From: Sediminibacillus halophilus
Lineage (GTDB): Bacteria > Bacillota > Bacilli > Bacillales > Amphibacillaceae
DNA length: 37,758 nucleotides
Assembly (NCBI RefSeq): GCF_900103695.1
Contig: NZ_FNHF01000005.1
Coordinates: 155,000-192,757 of the forward strand
Direction: 5' to 3'
Part shown: in pieces, positions 23,967-31,687 of the stretch
Layout of the letters: every line of letters begins with the position of its first letter
Position numbering within the stretch: the stretch's first letter is position 1
Notes under the pieces: generated by a model
Told to the model about the DNA's origin: nothing
What the model saw: the letters and a program-made list of their open reading frames with translations, nothing else
The model's database searches: none
Translations under genes and position numbers: made by a program

Positions 23967-24882
23967 GCTGCACACCTCCGATGCGATTGGTAAAGTATGC
24001 TTCCAATTCTTCTCCCATCGGCATAAATTGTTCCAAAATCAAGCCTTCGTCTGTCAGTGTTTTAGATACTTTGCCTGGTGAATCTGTATAGGCAAACAGC
24101 TTGATGGTCCCGTCCGCCATGACTTCAAATTCGCTTGTTTCCAGCTGTCCCTCCAATACGGTAGTCGCTTTATTTGGTTGATCGACCTTTATATGCAGGT
24201 ATTGCTGGCACTTTTCATTCAATTCTTTTGCCGATAACTGCTCCAGCAATTTCCCCTCGTGGATAATTCCATAATGAGTCGCCAATAAATGAAGTTCACT
24301 CAAAATATGGCTGGAAATCAGCATGGTGATTTCATGCTCCTTGTTGAGTTTTTTTAACAGTTCCCTGATCTCAATGACGCCCATCGGGTCGAGTCCGTTA
24401 ATCGGCTCGTCAAGGATTAAAAACTCGGGATCACCCAATAAAGCAATGGCAAGTCCGAGACGCTGCTTCATCCCCAGCGAGAAATTTTTAGCCTTCTTGC
24501 GCCCCGTATCCTGCAATCCGACAAGTTTCAGTGTCTTTTCAATGCATTCTTTACCAGGGATACCTTTTAACAGCCTGTGCGCTTCGAGATTTTCAGCCGC
24601 CGTCATATGCGGATACAAAGCAGGTCCTTCAATGATCGTCCCAATTCGCTTCCTCGCTTGTATCAGCCCTTGTTCACTATTCTGCCCGAATAGCTCGAAT
24701 GACCCCGCAGTCGGACTGGCAAGACCCGTTATCAAGCGAATAAACGTTGATTTCCCGGCTCCGTTTTGCCCGATAAAACCGTAAATCGATCCTTTAGCAA
24801 TCGACATCTCCACTTTATCGAGCGCCATTTTGCCATGGTATTTCTTTGATAAATGATCAGTTTTTAAAATAGATGCTTTCAT
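23959..24882 (-). CDS. ABC transporter ATP-binding protein (BcrA/YcbN-like)
   Basis: A 307-residue ATPase. Walker A is GQNGAGKS (38-45), the signature is SLGMKQ (135-140) and Walker B is FLILDEP (154-160). The C-terminal 80 residues match the extra domain of BcrA-type exporters. GTAAGGAGG precedes ATG 24882. Three CTTAAG boxes and a TATAGT element lie upstream, so the gene probably has its own regulated promoter despite lying 88 nt after the response regulator. Confidence 0.92.
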   Translation of the reverse strand: MKASILKTDHLSKKYHGKMALDKVEMSIAKGSIYGFIGQNGAGKSTFIRLITGLASPTAGSFELFGQNSEQGLIQARKRIGTIIEGPALYPHMTAAENLEAHRLLKGIPGKECIEKTLKLVGLQDTGRKKAKNFSLGMKQRLGLAIALLGDPEFLILDEPINGLDPMGVIEIRELLKKLNKEHEITMLISSHILSELHLLATHYGIIHEGKLLEQLSAKELNEKCQQYLHIKVDQPNKATTVLEGQLETSEFEVMADGTIKLFAYTDSPGKVSKTLTDEGLILEQFMPMGEELEAYFTNRIGGVQHG

Positions 24883-24919
24883 CTTTTTGCCTCCTTACCT
24901 TTCCATCGACCATGCTTTT

Positions 24920-24925
24920 ACTATA
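24920..24925 (-). promoter_or_regulatory. -10 box of the ABC genes
   Basis: TATAGT on the minus strand stands 21 nt downstream of the last CTTAAG box. No consensus -35 is present, as expected for an activated promoter. Confidence 0.35.
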
Positions 24926-24946
24926 AGGAGGAAAACATAAGAAACG

Positions 24947-24975
24947 CTTAAGATAAATCTTAAGAAAACCTTAAG
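24947..24975 (-). promoter_or_regulatory. Three CTTAAG direct repeats, putative response-regulator sites
   Basis: CTTAAG occurs at 24947-24952, 24959-24964 and 24970-24975, in steps of 12 and 11 bp. The last copy overlaps the response-regulator stop codon. This one-turn spacing is typical of OmpR/PhoB-type binding. The boxes lie before the ABC ATPase gene. Confidence 0.6.
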
Positions 24976-25663
24976 TTTTCAGCCGATACCCCATCCCCCA
25001 AATGGTTTCAATATAGTCTTCAGCAGGGTTCGCCTGGGACAGCTTGCTTCTTAAATTGCTCATATGAACATTGATAGTATTATCATCTCCGTAGTACTCC
25101 TCGTTCCAAACACGCTCAAATAAGTTCGCTTTGGTAAACACCTTGTTCGGAGAAGATAATAAAAGATACAATATCTGGTACTCCCTTGCGGTCAGCTTTA
25201 AAGCGTGTCCGCTCACGGACGCTGTTTTTGCCTCCGTGTCGAGTACAAGGTCTTTATGACGGAGCTCTTGGACAATAGGTTTATCCGCCATCCGCCGATA
25301 CCTTCTCAGACACGAATCGATACGGGCGGAGACCTCCTCATTATCGAACGGCTTCGCTATGTAATCGTCTGCTCCAGTTCGCAGGGCATCAATCTTCACC
25401 TGCTTCTCCAGCTTTGCGGAAATAATAATGACCGGAACATTACTTTCTTGTGCTACTTTATCCAGTATTTCTTCTCCAGACTTGCCTGGAAGCATCAAGT
25501 CCAGCAGGATCAAGTCCCAATTCTGGCTATCCAGATAAATGACTGCCTCCGTTCCAGAAAAAGCAGATTTCGCTGTATATCCGCTTTTACGAATAATACC
25601 ACAAAGTAATCGATTGATATCTTCATCATCTTCTATGACTAATATGTTGGTTGAATCATACAT
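24971..25663 (-). CDS. OmpR/PhoB-family response regulator (YcbL-like)
   Basis: A regulator of 230 residues from ATG 25663, which has GGGGTG at good spacing. An ATG at 25696 would add 11 residues without benefit. The receiver domain has acidic pocket EDDE, phospho-acceptor D55 (LILLDLMLPG) and Lys in AKPFD. The winged-helix domain ends with DNTINVHMSNLRSKL and IETIWGMGYRLKT. It is first in the module with the ABC genes and kinase. It probably controls them through the CTTAAG boxes downstream. Confidence 0.92.
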   Translation of the reverse strand: MYDSTNILVIEDDEDINRLLCGIIRKSGYTAKSAFSGTEAVIYLDSQNWDLILLDLMLPGKSGEEILDKVAQESNVPVIIISAKLEKQVKIDALRTGADDYIAKPFDNEEVSARIDSCLRRYRRMADKPIVQELRHKDLVLDTEAKTASVSGHALKLTAREYQILYLLLSSPNKVFTKANLFERVWNEEYYGDDNTINVHMSNLRSKLSQANPAEDYIETIWGMGYRLKT

Positions 25664-25829
25664 TTTTTTCACCCCGTCCATTTCTACCCTTATCATTCAC
25701 GGAAATTGAAGCGAAGTCAATACGCACAGATCGGAACCAGTACAAAAGAATACTACTTTTCCCTTTGGATAGAGGAAAATGCACGCTTTGTCTAGTAATT
25801 GTTTACTAGCTAGAAAAAAGGAAAGGGAA

Positions 25830-26270
25830 GTGGACGTCATCAAACTGTTTGTCAGCTTGTTTATTTGTTGGTGCTTGACAGCCATTTTGCTATGTAGTTC
25901 TGCTCCAGAAAGTCATCACAAACAAACCGTTGTATTCAAAGGAGTGGGAGTATCACTAAAAATCGAGGGTGGGAAGGAAGGGCAGTATTATTTAATCCAA
26001 ACTGTAACTGACGGGAGCCAACATGGGGACCTCGCTGTGTTTCCACAAGATAAATCCTTCGTGATGGACGAGAAAGATGAAGAAAAAGAAGTTCTACATA
26101 CCCTAACCGAATATACAATTAACGTATTCGGGACCGAGTACAATGACACAGATGAACCGGCCATGAATAGGTTAAGCGGATCTGAAAAGAGCACAACAAC
26201 GCTACTGAAAACAATCAACATTACACCCGAAGAAGATACAAACTCGTTAACGATTGACTTGAACGAGTGA
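25830..26270 (+). CDS. Small exported or membrane-anchored protein of unknown function
   Basis: GTG 25830 is preferred, with GGAAAGGG just upstream, giving 146 residues. Residues about 4-25 (IKLFVSLFICWCLTAILLC) form a signal peptide or anchor. CSSA near position 25 is not a classic lipobox. The mature part is acidic and ends with EEDTNSLTIDLNE. I recognise no domain. It is divergent from the two-component/ABC module. Nothing further ties it to that system. Confidence 0.6.
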   Translation: MDVIKLFVSLFICWCLTAILLCSSAPESHHKQTVVFKGVGVSLKIEGGKEGQYYLIQTVTDGSQHGDLAVFPQDKSFVMDEKDEEKEVLHTLTEYTINVFGTEYNDTDEPAMNRLSGSEKSTTTLLKTINITPEEDTNSLTIDLNE

Positions 26271-26392
26271 TGAAAATTAACCGGATAGTTATCCTGGTTC
26301 ACAAAAAGGCCTTCACACTTCTTTAAAAAACTTTCCCCGGAAACGATTGCGTGACCCAATGATCGCACTCTGTATGGAATTTATTACATAGT

Positions 26393-27346
26393 TTATATCT
26401 CTATCGCCGCCCCTTTCACCCGCTTAAACCCACGGACTTTGGCCAACGCTTCCACCAGCTTTAGTGCTGCCTTATCTTTTGCTTTAGCCTCGATCATGAT
26501 ATCAGCGGATTTCCCGTTGGCCTTTAACGCGTTGATAAATTCCATCGCAAAGTCTTTTTCCACAAATTCCGCATGTGCCCGGAACAGTTTTTCTGACTTA
26601 GGGGAAGACAAGTGAAACTTAGGCCGCTTACCGGTTCCTTCCCATGTGGCAAAGATTCTGGGGAGTAAGTCCTGATAAGCTCCCTCTCCGGGGTTCGCCC
26701 AGTGGTGATGAAAATCGAAAACAAAGGGAATGCCGTGCTTTTCACAAATTCCCAAGGTTTCTTCTGCGGTGTAAGTCTTATCATCATTTTCAAGGGTCGT
26801 TTGCCTGCGGATGTTTTCCTCAAGCTTGATAAAGTTTTGGTTAAACCGTTCGATTGCTGCCTGCCTATTGCCGTATGCACCACCAACATGGATATTTATC
26901 GTTGCTTCCTTATGTAAGCCCATCGCTTCCAACATGTCATAGTGGTAGGTCATATCAGTGATCGCATTATCCGTTACATGATCCTGGTAGCTTGTAAACA
27001 AGGTGAATTGGTTCGGGTGGAAGCTGACGCGCAGTTCATGCTTTTTAACCAAAGCCCCGATTTCCTCGAAAAGATGCCGAAAAGGAGTCACAAAGTCCCA
27101 CTTCACCTCCGGATGGGTGGCAAGCGGCACAAGCGAAGATGACATCCGGTAAAGGTCAATGCCGTGGGCAATGTTATAGTGCAAAGCCCGTAATGTGTTG
27201 GCTAAATTCTGTTCTGTTAGATGATATAGTTTTTCTTTCCTGCTATCCTTATCCAACTTTCTCCAGTTAGTGAACGTTAGGGTACGGGAAGGCGATGCCT
27301 CCCATAAAGAAAGAGCAGTTGAGACGTAGCCGAATCTGAGTAACAT
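26393..27346 (-). CDS. uvsE: UV DNA damage endonuclease UvsE
   Basis: A protein of 317 residues from ATG 27346, which follows GGGAGTG and begins MLLRFGYVSTALSLW, as UvsE proteins normally do. The frame extends 20 residues upstream to 27406. Family features include SFHPNQFTLF, INIHVGGAYGNR, VFDFHHHWANPGEG and the C-terminal DIMIEAKAKDKAAL. These are parts of a TIM barrel with metal-binding His, Asp and Glu. It nicks DNA 5' of UV photoproducts and other lesions, which fits a spore former. It is monocistronic or led by a short upstream frame. Confidence 0.94.
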   Translation of the reverse strand: MLLRFGYVSTALSLWEASPSRTLTFTNWRKLDKDSRKEKLYHLTEQNLANTLRALHYNIAHGIDLYRMSSSLVPLATHPEVKWDFVTPFRHLFEEIGALVKKHELRVSFHPNQFTLFTSYQDHVTDNAITDMTYHYDMLEAMGLHKEATINIHVGGAYGNRQAAIERFNQNFIKLEENIRRQTTLENDDKTYTAEETLGICEKHGIPFVFDFHHHWANPGEGAYQDLLPRIFATWEGTGKRPKFHLSSPKSEKLFRAHAEFVEKDFAMEFINALKANGKSADIMIEAKAKDKAALKLVEALAKVRGFKRVKGAAIEI

Positions 27347-27402
27347 TTTTTCACTCCCACGTAAGAGGATAGATGATGGTAGTATTTGTGATAAAAAATG
27401 GT

Positions 27403-27486
27403 TCATACGTGGGTTACTAACGCGGCAATTAACCCGCTCTGCCAGTCGTTTATTTGCGCATATTCGACAGGCCAGCCTGCACGCAT
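27403..27486 (-). CDS. Possible 27-residue upstream frame coupled to uvsE
   Basis: ATG 27486 follows AGAGGAG at 10 nt. The frame ends in TGA that overlaps, as ATGA, the ATG at 27406 of the extended uvsE frame. The product (MRAGWPVEYA..., ending LIAALVTHV) is not recognised. It may be a coupler, a gene remnant or chance. Confidence 0.25.
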   Translation of the reverse strand: MRAGWPVEYAQINDWQSGLIAALVTHV

Positions 27487-27565
27487 AAAACAGTAACTCC
27501 TCTTCCCGTTAAAAACTCATCATACCCATTTCCAGAGCATGATAGCAGGCGGTAGCTTCAGTGCC

Positions 27566-28675
27566 TCAACCTGCGATTTTCCCCTTGCGTTTTTCCCTTG
27601 AAAATAACTGATAATCTTCCAATTCTATGGTAGGAAGATGAACACTGGCACTGATTTCAAACATGCGATCTCCCGAGAGGACGACAAGATTTCGGCCTTG
27701 TTGGTACTCATAAAGATAGTCGGCTATGATACAATCGTCGTCATTGGTTTCCAAAAGATTGTTTTCTTTCATGAATTCACTATCCCACTTTTTCACCGTA
27801 AACTGAACAAGATTCCCTGTTTGCTTTCCGGTTTTCACCAGGTCTTTCAGTCGGTTCCGAGCTCGAAGACCTTTTCTTTTCTTCTCACCACTTGCGAATT
27901 TATGGATGTCATCCCATTCCATTTGTACATCTTTGCTGATCAAAAGTCGGTGCTTCTTTAACTCATCGATTAAGTAGTCGTCTCCTTCCATCAATATATT
28001 GGTATCGATTGCCACGACAATATCTTGCCTTTCATATTTTTTCATCCGTTCTATGTTCCTGCGCATAAGGTCAACCTTTGCTTTCTCCCGGTCCATGTGT
28101 TGTTGAATCATCCGTTGCTTATTTTCAACATAGATGTTGATCTGATTGTTCCTTGCTTCTATTTGTGAATTTTTCTCTCTTTGCTTTTTATTTTGCTTTT
28201 CCAGCAGTTTTTGTTGCCTTACCATCTTTTCTGCTTCTTTCTGCTTTTCTGCAATCATGCTTTCGAGTGATTGGAATACCTTGCGCTGCTTATAAATGTT
28301 GTGGACACGAACAGCAGCCCACACGCGGATTCCGAGGAAAAAGGCACCAACCGTCATCAATAAATCGGCAAGCAAAGGGAAAAAAGCCCAGCCAGTCACA
28401 GCATGTTTGTAGCATACCAGCAGCGAAGCGATAAACATGGCTATAACACCGTATTGAGCCTTTTTTATTTCACAGGCATTCGTATTATTTATGCTATAAA
28501 GACGGGCAAAAGCAGCTTCCGGAGCCACCATCGCCAGCAAATGATACCCAATATACCCCGGTGAACCTTTAGCTTCGCTTTTCACAAGCTCTTCACCAAA
28601 TGCTTGATTAAAAAGCATCACAAACAGCATAATCGTTACAGGTACTAAAAACGGAAAAGAAATAATCGTTTCCAT
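27566..28675 (-). CDS. Membrane-anchored coiled-coil protein with C-terminal PIN nuclease domain
   Basis: A 369-residue protein. Hydrophobic segments lie at about 8-24, 74-90 and 96-121. A long charged, Lys/Gln/Glu-rich coiled coil follows at about 130-215. A PIN domain covers about 218-350. Its candidate metal ligands are D224 (VVAIDTNIL), E253 (MEWDD), D312-D314 and D319 (NDDDCIIAD) and D336 (LSGDRM). PIN domains are Mg-dependent RNases, so membrane-tethered RNA cleavage is likely. The layout recalls RNase Y, which has an unrelated catalytic domain. There is no adjacent antitoxin of the VapB type. AAAGGAG precedes ATG 28675. It is the last gene of an unknown five-gene cassette. Confidence 0.82.
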   Translation of the reverse strand: METIISFPFLVPVTIMLFVMLFNQAFGEELVKSEAKGSPGYIGYHLLAMVAPEAAFARLYSINNTNACEIKKAQYGVIAMFIASLLVCYKHAVTGWAFFPLLADLLMTVGAFFLGIRVWAAVRVHNIYKQRKVFQSLESMIAEKQKEAEKMVRQQKLLEKQNKKQREKNSQIEARNNQINIYVENKQRMIQQHMDREKAKVDLMRRNIERMKKYERQDIVVAIDTNILMEGDDYLIDELKKHRLLISKDVQMEWDDIHKFASGEKKRKGLRARNRLKDLVKTGKQTGNLVQFTVKKWDSEFMKENNLLETNDDDCIIADYLYEYQQGRNLVVLSGDRMFEISASVHLPTIELEDYQLFSREKRKGKIAG

Positions 28676-28698
28676 GGCATTCGCTCCTTTTTTTGTTT

Positions 28699-29529
28699 TT
28701 ATTGATAAGGATCATCCGGCATATTGTCATAGATGTCCATGCCATCATCCAAGGTATCCATTCTGTCATCAATAGGGTCTAGGCTATCGGGCATATCCCA
28801 TCCATCATCAGATGGTACATCCATTATTGGTATGTCGATAAAACCGTCGTCAGGCATGGAATCTATCGGTTCATCCGGAAATGGATTGTCAGGAAATTCG
28901 TTGTTGTGACCTGACGCGGCATCGTCAAGATGTTCAATTGGATCGGGCTGATTTTGCGGATCATGCAAATGAAACCCCATGCCATTCACCATTCCATGAT
29001 CGGTCTCATCTCGTATCATATCCGTCCCTATTGTCTGCAACGCGTCATTCTCCAGTTCTGCAGCCAGTATCCGCTGTTCTTCCAGTTTCCATTCGTTTTG
29101 TTGCAGAGGTTCAAGCTGTTCATTATGTAAAAATTCATCTTGCTGTACGTGGCTGTTCCCATTGAATATGTCGAAATCTTCTTTGTGGAAGTCCTCTTCC
29201 GGAACTTGGCGGGTAAAATAAAGGGCTTGATTTTCGTGAAGCTTTTGGTTGGATATGGTCTGGTGTTTTTGCTTCCATTCTTCTTTCTTTTGAAGAAGTT
29301 GCTGCTGCACAGCCTGAGCTTGCAACACATCATCATGGAGCTGTTCGCTGAGGGAGACGGCTTCCTTGTAATTTCCTTTTAAGAGTGCCACTTCCTCTTC
29401 CCTTTTTTGCAAATCCTTTGCCATTTGAGCAATTCGGGCTTTAAATGCGTCCATGCTCCCATTGGGAAATTTGATAACAATATAAAAGTAAAGAAAAAAT
29501 ATGACTGCGATTCCGATCAATGTTCCCAT
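28699..29529 (-). CDS. Membrane-anchored coiled-coil protein with Asp-rich tail
   Basis: A 276-residue protein with one N-terminal transmembrane helix (about 3-20). A coiled coil covers about 28-105 (AQMAKDLQKREEEVALLKG, then QAVQQQLLQKKEEW). A Gln/Glu-rich middle follows. The C-terminal 85 residues are very acidic and rich in Asp-Asp, Asp-Gly and Pro-Asp (DEPIDSMPDDG, MPDDPYQ at the end). No domain is recognised. The tail might bind metal ions or mimic nucleic acid. It lies 20 nt after the zinc-motif gene and 23 nt before the PIN gene. The shared membrane and coiled-coil design with the PIN protein suggests a complex. Confidence 0.75.
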   Translation of the reverse strand: MGTLIGIAVIFFLYFYIVIKFPNGSMDAFKARIAQMAKDLQKREEEVALLKGNYKEAVSLSEQLHDDVLQAQAVQQQLLQKKEEWKQKHQTISNQKLHENQALYFTRQVPEEDFHKEDFDIFNGNSHVQQDEFLHNEQLEPLQQNEWKLEEQRILAAELENDALQTIGTDMIRDETDHGMVNGMGFHLHDPQNQPDPIEHLDDAASGHNNEFPDNPFPDEPIDSMPDDGFIDIPIMDVPSDDGWDMPDSLDPIDDRMDTLDDGMDIYDNMPDDPYQ

Positions 29530-29549
29530 TCCCTCATCCCTTTCTTTTT

Positions 29550-29804
29550 TTACAACTCTTCGATAATCTTCATGATATCTTCCGGCAGTGCAACTCCCTT
29601 GAAAGATTCGTCCCTGTCTGCAGGCACTTTTTCTGAAGGAATTCGTCCTGTTCCGCTACAGTAGGTACACCACTCATACTCGCCGACTGCTAAATTCGTC
29701 TCTGGATCGTCATATTCATGCACCAGCATTTTACCGCCGCCAAAACACATCGGGCAAACATGAAGGTTTGCATTACTTATGGCTTCCTTTTTCTGTTTCC
29801 TCAT
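29550..29804 (-). CDS. Small protein with two DnaJ-type CxxCxGxG zinc motifs
   Basis: An 84-residue protein with AAAGGAGG before ATG 29804. CPMCFGGG (C17, C20) and CTYCSGTG (C46, C49) together can bind one zinc ion, as in the DnaJ cysteine-rich domain. No J-domain is present. The acidic C-terminus ends EDIMKIIEEL. Free-standing domains of this type often act as protein- or RNA-binding adaptors. Its partner is probably encoded in the same cassette. Confidence 0.8.
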   Translation of the reverse strand: MRKQKKEAISNANLHVCPMCFGGGKMLVHEYDDPETNLAVGEYEWCTYCSGTGRIPSEKVPADRDESFKGVALPEDIMKIIEEL

Positions 29805-29844
29805 CGTCTTTCCTCCTTTTCAATCATTTCTTAGGCACAGCTTT

Positions 29845-30018
29845 TCATATCATACCTTTGTATTTGATGATTTTCCAACGCCTGTAATCTTCCTTTGTGA
29901 ATTTCTTCCAATTGTTGTGACGTTTTAAAAGGGAAGTGAGCGCATCCCATGTGGCAAAAAACAGTCCTAAACATTGCAATCCCGCGATTATATAAGCAAT
30001 CCACTGTAAAACAGCCAT
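29845..30018 (-). CDS. Small membrane protein of the unknown cassette
   Basis: ATG 30018 follows GGCGGGG and gives 57 residues. ATG 30036 would add six residues without a ribosome site. One hydrophobic helix (about 4-24; WIAYIIAGLQCLGLFF) is followed by a basic cytoplasmic tail (LLKRHNNWKKFTKEDYRRWK). No family is recognised. It lies 40 nt before the zinc-motif gene. Confidence 0.6.
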   Translation of the reverse strand: MAVLQWIAYIIAGLQCLGLFFATWDALTSLLKRHNNWKKFTKEDYRRWKIIKYKGMI

Positions 30019-30070
30019 TCGTTCCCCGCCTTCCATCTGAAGTCTTTTCGCTTGTTGCCATGAAAATTCC

Positions 30071-30631
30071 CTAACCGTCCTTATTTGAGGCTTCTTTGTT
30101 CTCTAATAAATCCACCCATTCCACTTTTCCTTTTTTGATTTCTTCGAATTTCGGATCCTTTGGCTCCTGGACCTTCAAAATAAGTGCTTCATCTGTTTCC
30201 ATGTGATCCTCTGGGCCAAACAACCTGACAAGCGCTCCATAGGTTACCAGCCAGACAGATTCAGATTTGCGGACTTCTCCCTCATAAAAACGGTTTGCCA
30301 GGATGGCCTTGCGTATCGTATCCACACTTCTGATGCTTTTCCATCTGGCTGCCGCTTCGTTCAGCGACATCACCTGGTCCAAGGTCAAAGAATCATTCCC
30401 TGGTATGGTGTATGGTCCATAAATCGCCCCAATTTGTGACCGGTAGATAAATTGCTTCGCAGGTGTCTGTTTGTTCGTATTCACATAATACAGGCCGCCG
30501 TTTTTGATAATTGCGTCTTTCACATCGTTTAAATCTTCCAGCGGTTGTTCTAATGCTTCCGTTTCTGAAGGAAAGAGCTGCAATGGCCATTTTTCGCCCC
30601 CTGTCTTGGTGAACAAAATAAATCTTTTCAT
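30071..30631 (-). CDS. Excisionase/MerR-like helix-turn-helix protein of unknown function
   Basis: A 186-residue protein with GAGGGAGACG before ATG 30631. The N-terminal 90 residues (MKRFILFTKTGGEKW..., AIYGPYTIPG) are not recognised. Residues about 85-140 fit an excisionase-type helix-turn-helix: LTLDQVMSLNEAAARW, then DTIRKAILANRF, then SVWLVTYGALVRLFG, which matches the usual WLI..AL..R.. ending. The C-terminus is acidic, then Lys-rich. It is first in the cassette, after the promoter-like sequence at 30711-30739, and may regulate the cassette. DNA binding is an inference. Confidence 0.7.
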   Translation of the reverse strand: MKRFILFTKTGGEKWPLQLFPSETEALEQPLEDLNDVKDAIIKNGGLYYVNTNKQTPAKQFIYRSQIGAIYGPYTIPGNDSLTLDQVMSLNEAAARWKSIRSVDTIRKAILANRFYEGEVRKSESVWLVTYGALVRLFGPEDHMETDEALILKVQEPKDPKFEEIKKGKVEWVDLLENKEASNKDG

Positions 30632-30710
30632 CGTCTCCCTCTCTTCTTTTTATATTTTCATTACATAAATAATTTTAAAAATTCTTCATGTCATCCATCG
30701 AATACTATTT

Positions 30711-30739
30711 ATCATACTGTATAGATTCATAACAAGCAA
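30711..30739 (-). promoter_or_regulatory. SigA-like promoter of the five-gene cassette
   Basis: TTGCTT (30739-30734), a 17-nt spacer and TATGAT (30716-30711) on the minus strand. It lies about 80 nt before the first gene of the cassette. Confidence 0.55.
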
Positions 30740-30773
30740 GCATATTTTATTTTTTCTTTTATCTCAGAAATTA

Positions 30774-30817
30774 AAAAAACACTCCCGACGTTGATTGCTC
30801 CACATCGGCGAGTGTTT
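30774..30817 (-). terminator. Terminator of the cyclo-ligase-like gene
   Basis: AAACACTC pairs with GAGTGTTT, and an inner CGA/TCG pairing is separated by a bulge. On the minus strand a run of seven T follows. Confidence 0.75.
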
Positions 30818-30852
30818 GTTACTGTATTGCATATTGAATTTGTATGAAACCT

Positions 30853-31566
30853 TTATTTTCGTTCACGCAGTTCCTTCAGCACTGGCATTTCTTCCAATTC
30901 TTCCTCGGTCACAAGCTCCCACTGTATCCCGTTTGGCTTTTCATAGCCGGAATGAATCCTGATCAGTTCTGCTTCTGTCGCAATCCAGTCAACCGTTAAA
31001 TCGAAAGGATCTCTGGGTATGTCTTCATCGGTCAACTGCGCACTATGAATTGTACCTACTATTGGTATATCCGGATTTCCCAGTTCCCGAATAATGGCGT
31101 ACTCCCTATCCGCAAACCCTGCTCCTTTGCCCACTCTTCTACCGTCCTTCCGATGTAAAGCCACAGAACCGACGAAAAACAGGTCAATATTCGGAAGCTC
31201 TGCAAGCGAAATTTCTTTGCCATAGGCTTTTATATGGGACAGGCTCGCCGCTCTTCTTTCTTCACCATCCGGAACCCACTCTGGCTTCACCATGATGAAA
31301 CCAGCTTTGAGACGGGGAGTGGGCACAAGCAACACCTTCCCATCACGTAAAATTTGTGAGCGGATTGGTAATTGCGGAGCATCCGGATTCACTTTAACAA
31401 CCTTCGCTTCTTTGTAAGCAGGAATCTTCGTGACAAATCTAGCTGCCATTTCGGCTCCTTTGAAATTCGGGATGCGATTTTGCAAAGGAAAAGGGAACCT
31501 GCCCAGTTTGTGTTCCGCTAAATAGTCCCATTTCTTCTCACGTATTTCCTGTTTTGTTACCACCAT
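30853..31566 (-). CDS. 5-formyltetrahydrofolate cyclo-ligase-family protein
   Basis: A 237-residue protein. IREKKWDYLAEHKLGRFPFP at the N-terminus and GKGAGFADREYAIIRELG (about 147-164) match the MTHFS fold, where the glycine-rich GxGxGxxDR region binds ATP. It is longer and more diverged than bacterial YgfA/YqgN enzymes and resembles the MTHFSD-like branch, so true folate activity is not assured. ATG 31566 follows GCAGGTG. It is monocistronic, with its own terminator. Confidence 0.85.
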   Translation of the reverse strand: MVVTKQEIREKKWDYLAEHKLGRFPFPLQNRIPNFKGAEMAARFVTKIPAYKEAKVVKVNPDAPQLPIRSQILRDGKVLLVPTPRLKAGFIMVKPEWVPDGEERRAASLSHIKAYGKEISLAELPNIDLFFVGSVALHRKDGRRVGKGAGFADREYAIIRELGNPDIPIVGTIHSAQLTDEDIPRDPFDLTVDWIATEAELIRIHSGYEKPNGIQWELVTEEELEEMPVLKELRERK

Positions 31567-31641
31567 TTCACACCTGCCATCCGTTTTGCTATGTATGCGT
31601 ATATTTTACCGTAACAGGGTTCCTTTTTGATAGTGGTAAGG

Positions 31642-31681
31642 AAAAATGCAGGAATAAGAGAAGTACTCTTATTCCTGCATT
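31642..31681 (-). terminator. Terminator of the CotF-family gene
   Basis: A 16-bp perfect stem (31645-31660 with 31666-31681) has a 5-nt loop. On the minus strand the T run TTTTT overlaps and ends the stem. Confidence 0.85.
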
Positions 31682-31687
31682 CACTGT

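Noticed and set aside
26279-26300. Small hairpin after the exported protein gene
   Set aside because: The stem AACCGGATA/TATCC-GGTT has a bulge and no T run.
29831-30061. 76-residue minus-strand frame overlapping the small membrane protein
   Set aside because: It is Cys/His/Arg-rich, has no ribosome site and is the out-of-frame shadow of the 57-residue gene.
27566-30631. Reading the cassette as a VapBC-type toxin-antitoxin
   Set aside because: The PIN protein is large and membrane-anchored, and the adjacent genes do not look like antitoxins, so a classic type II pair is unlikely.
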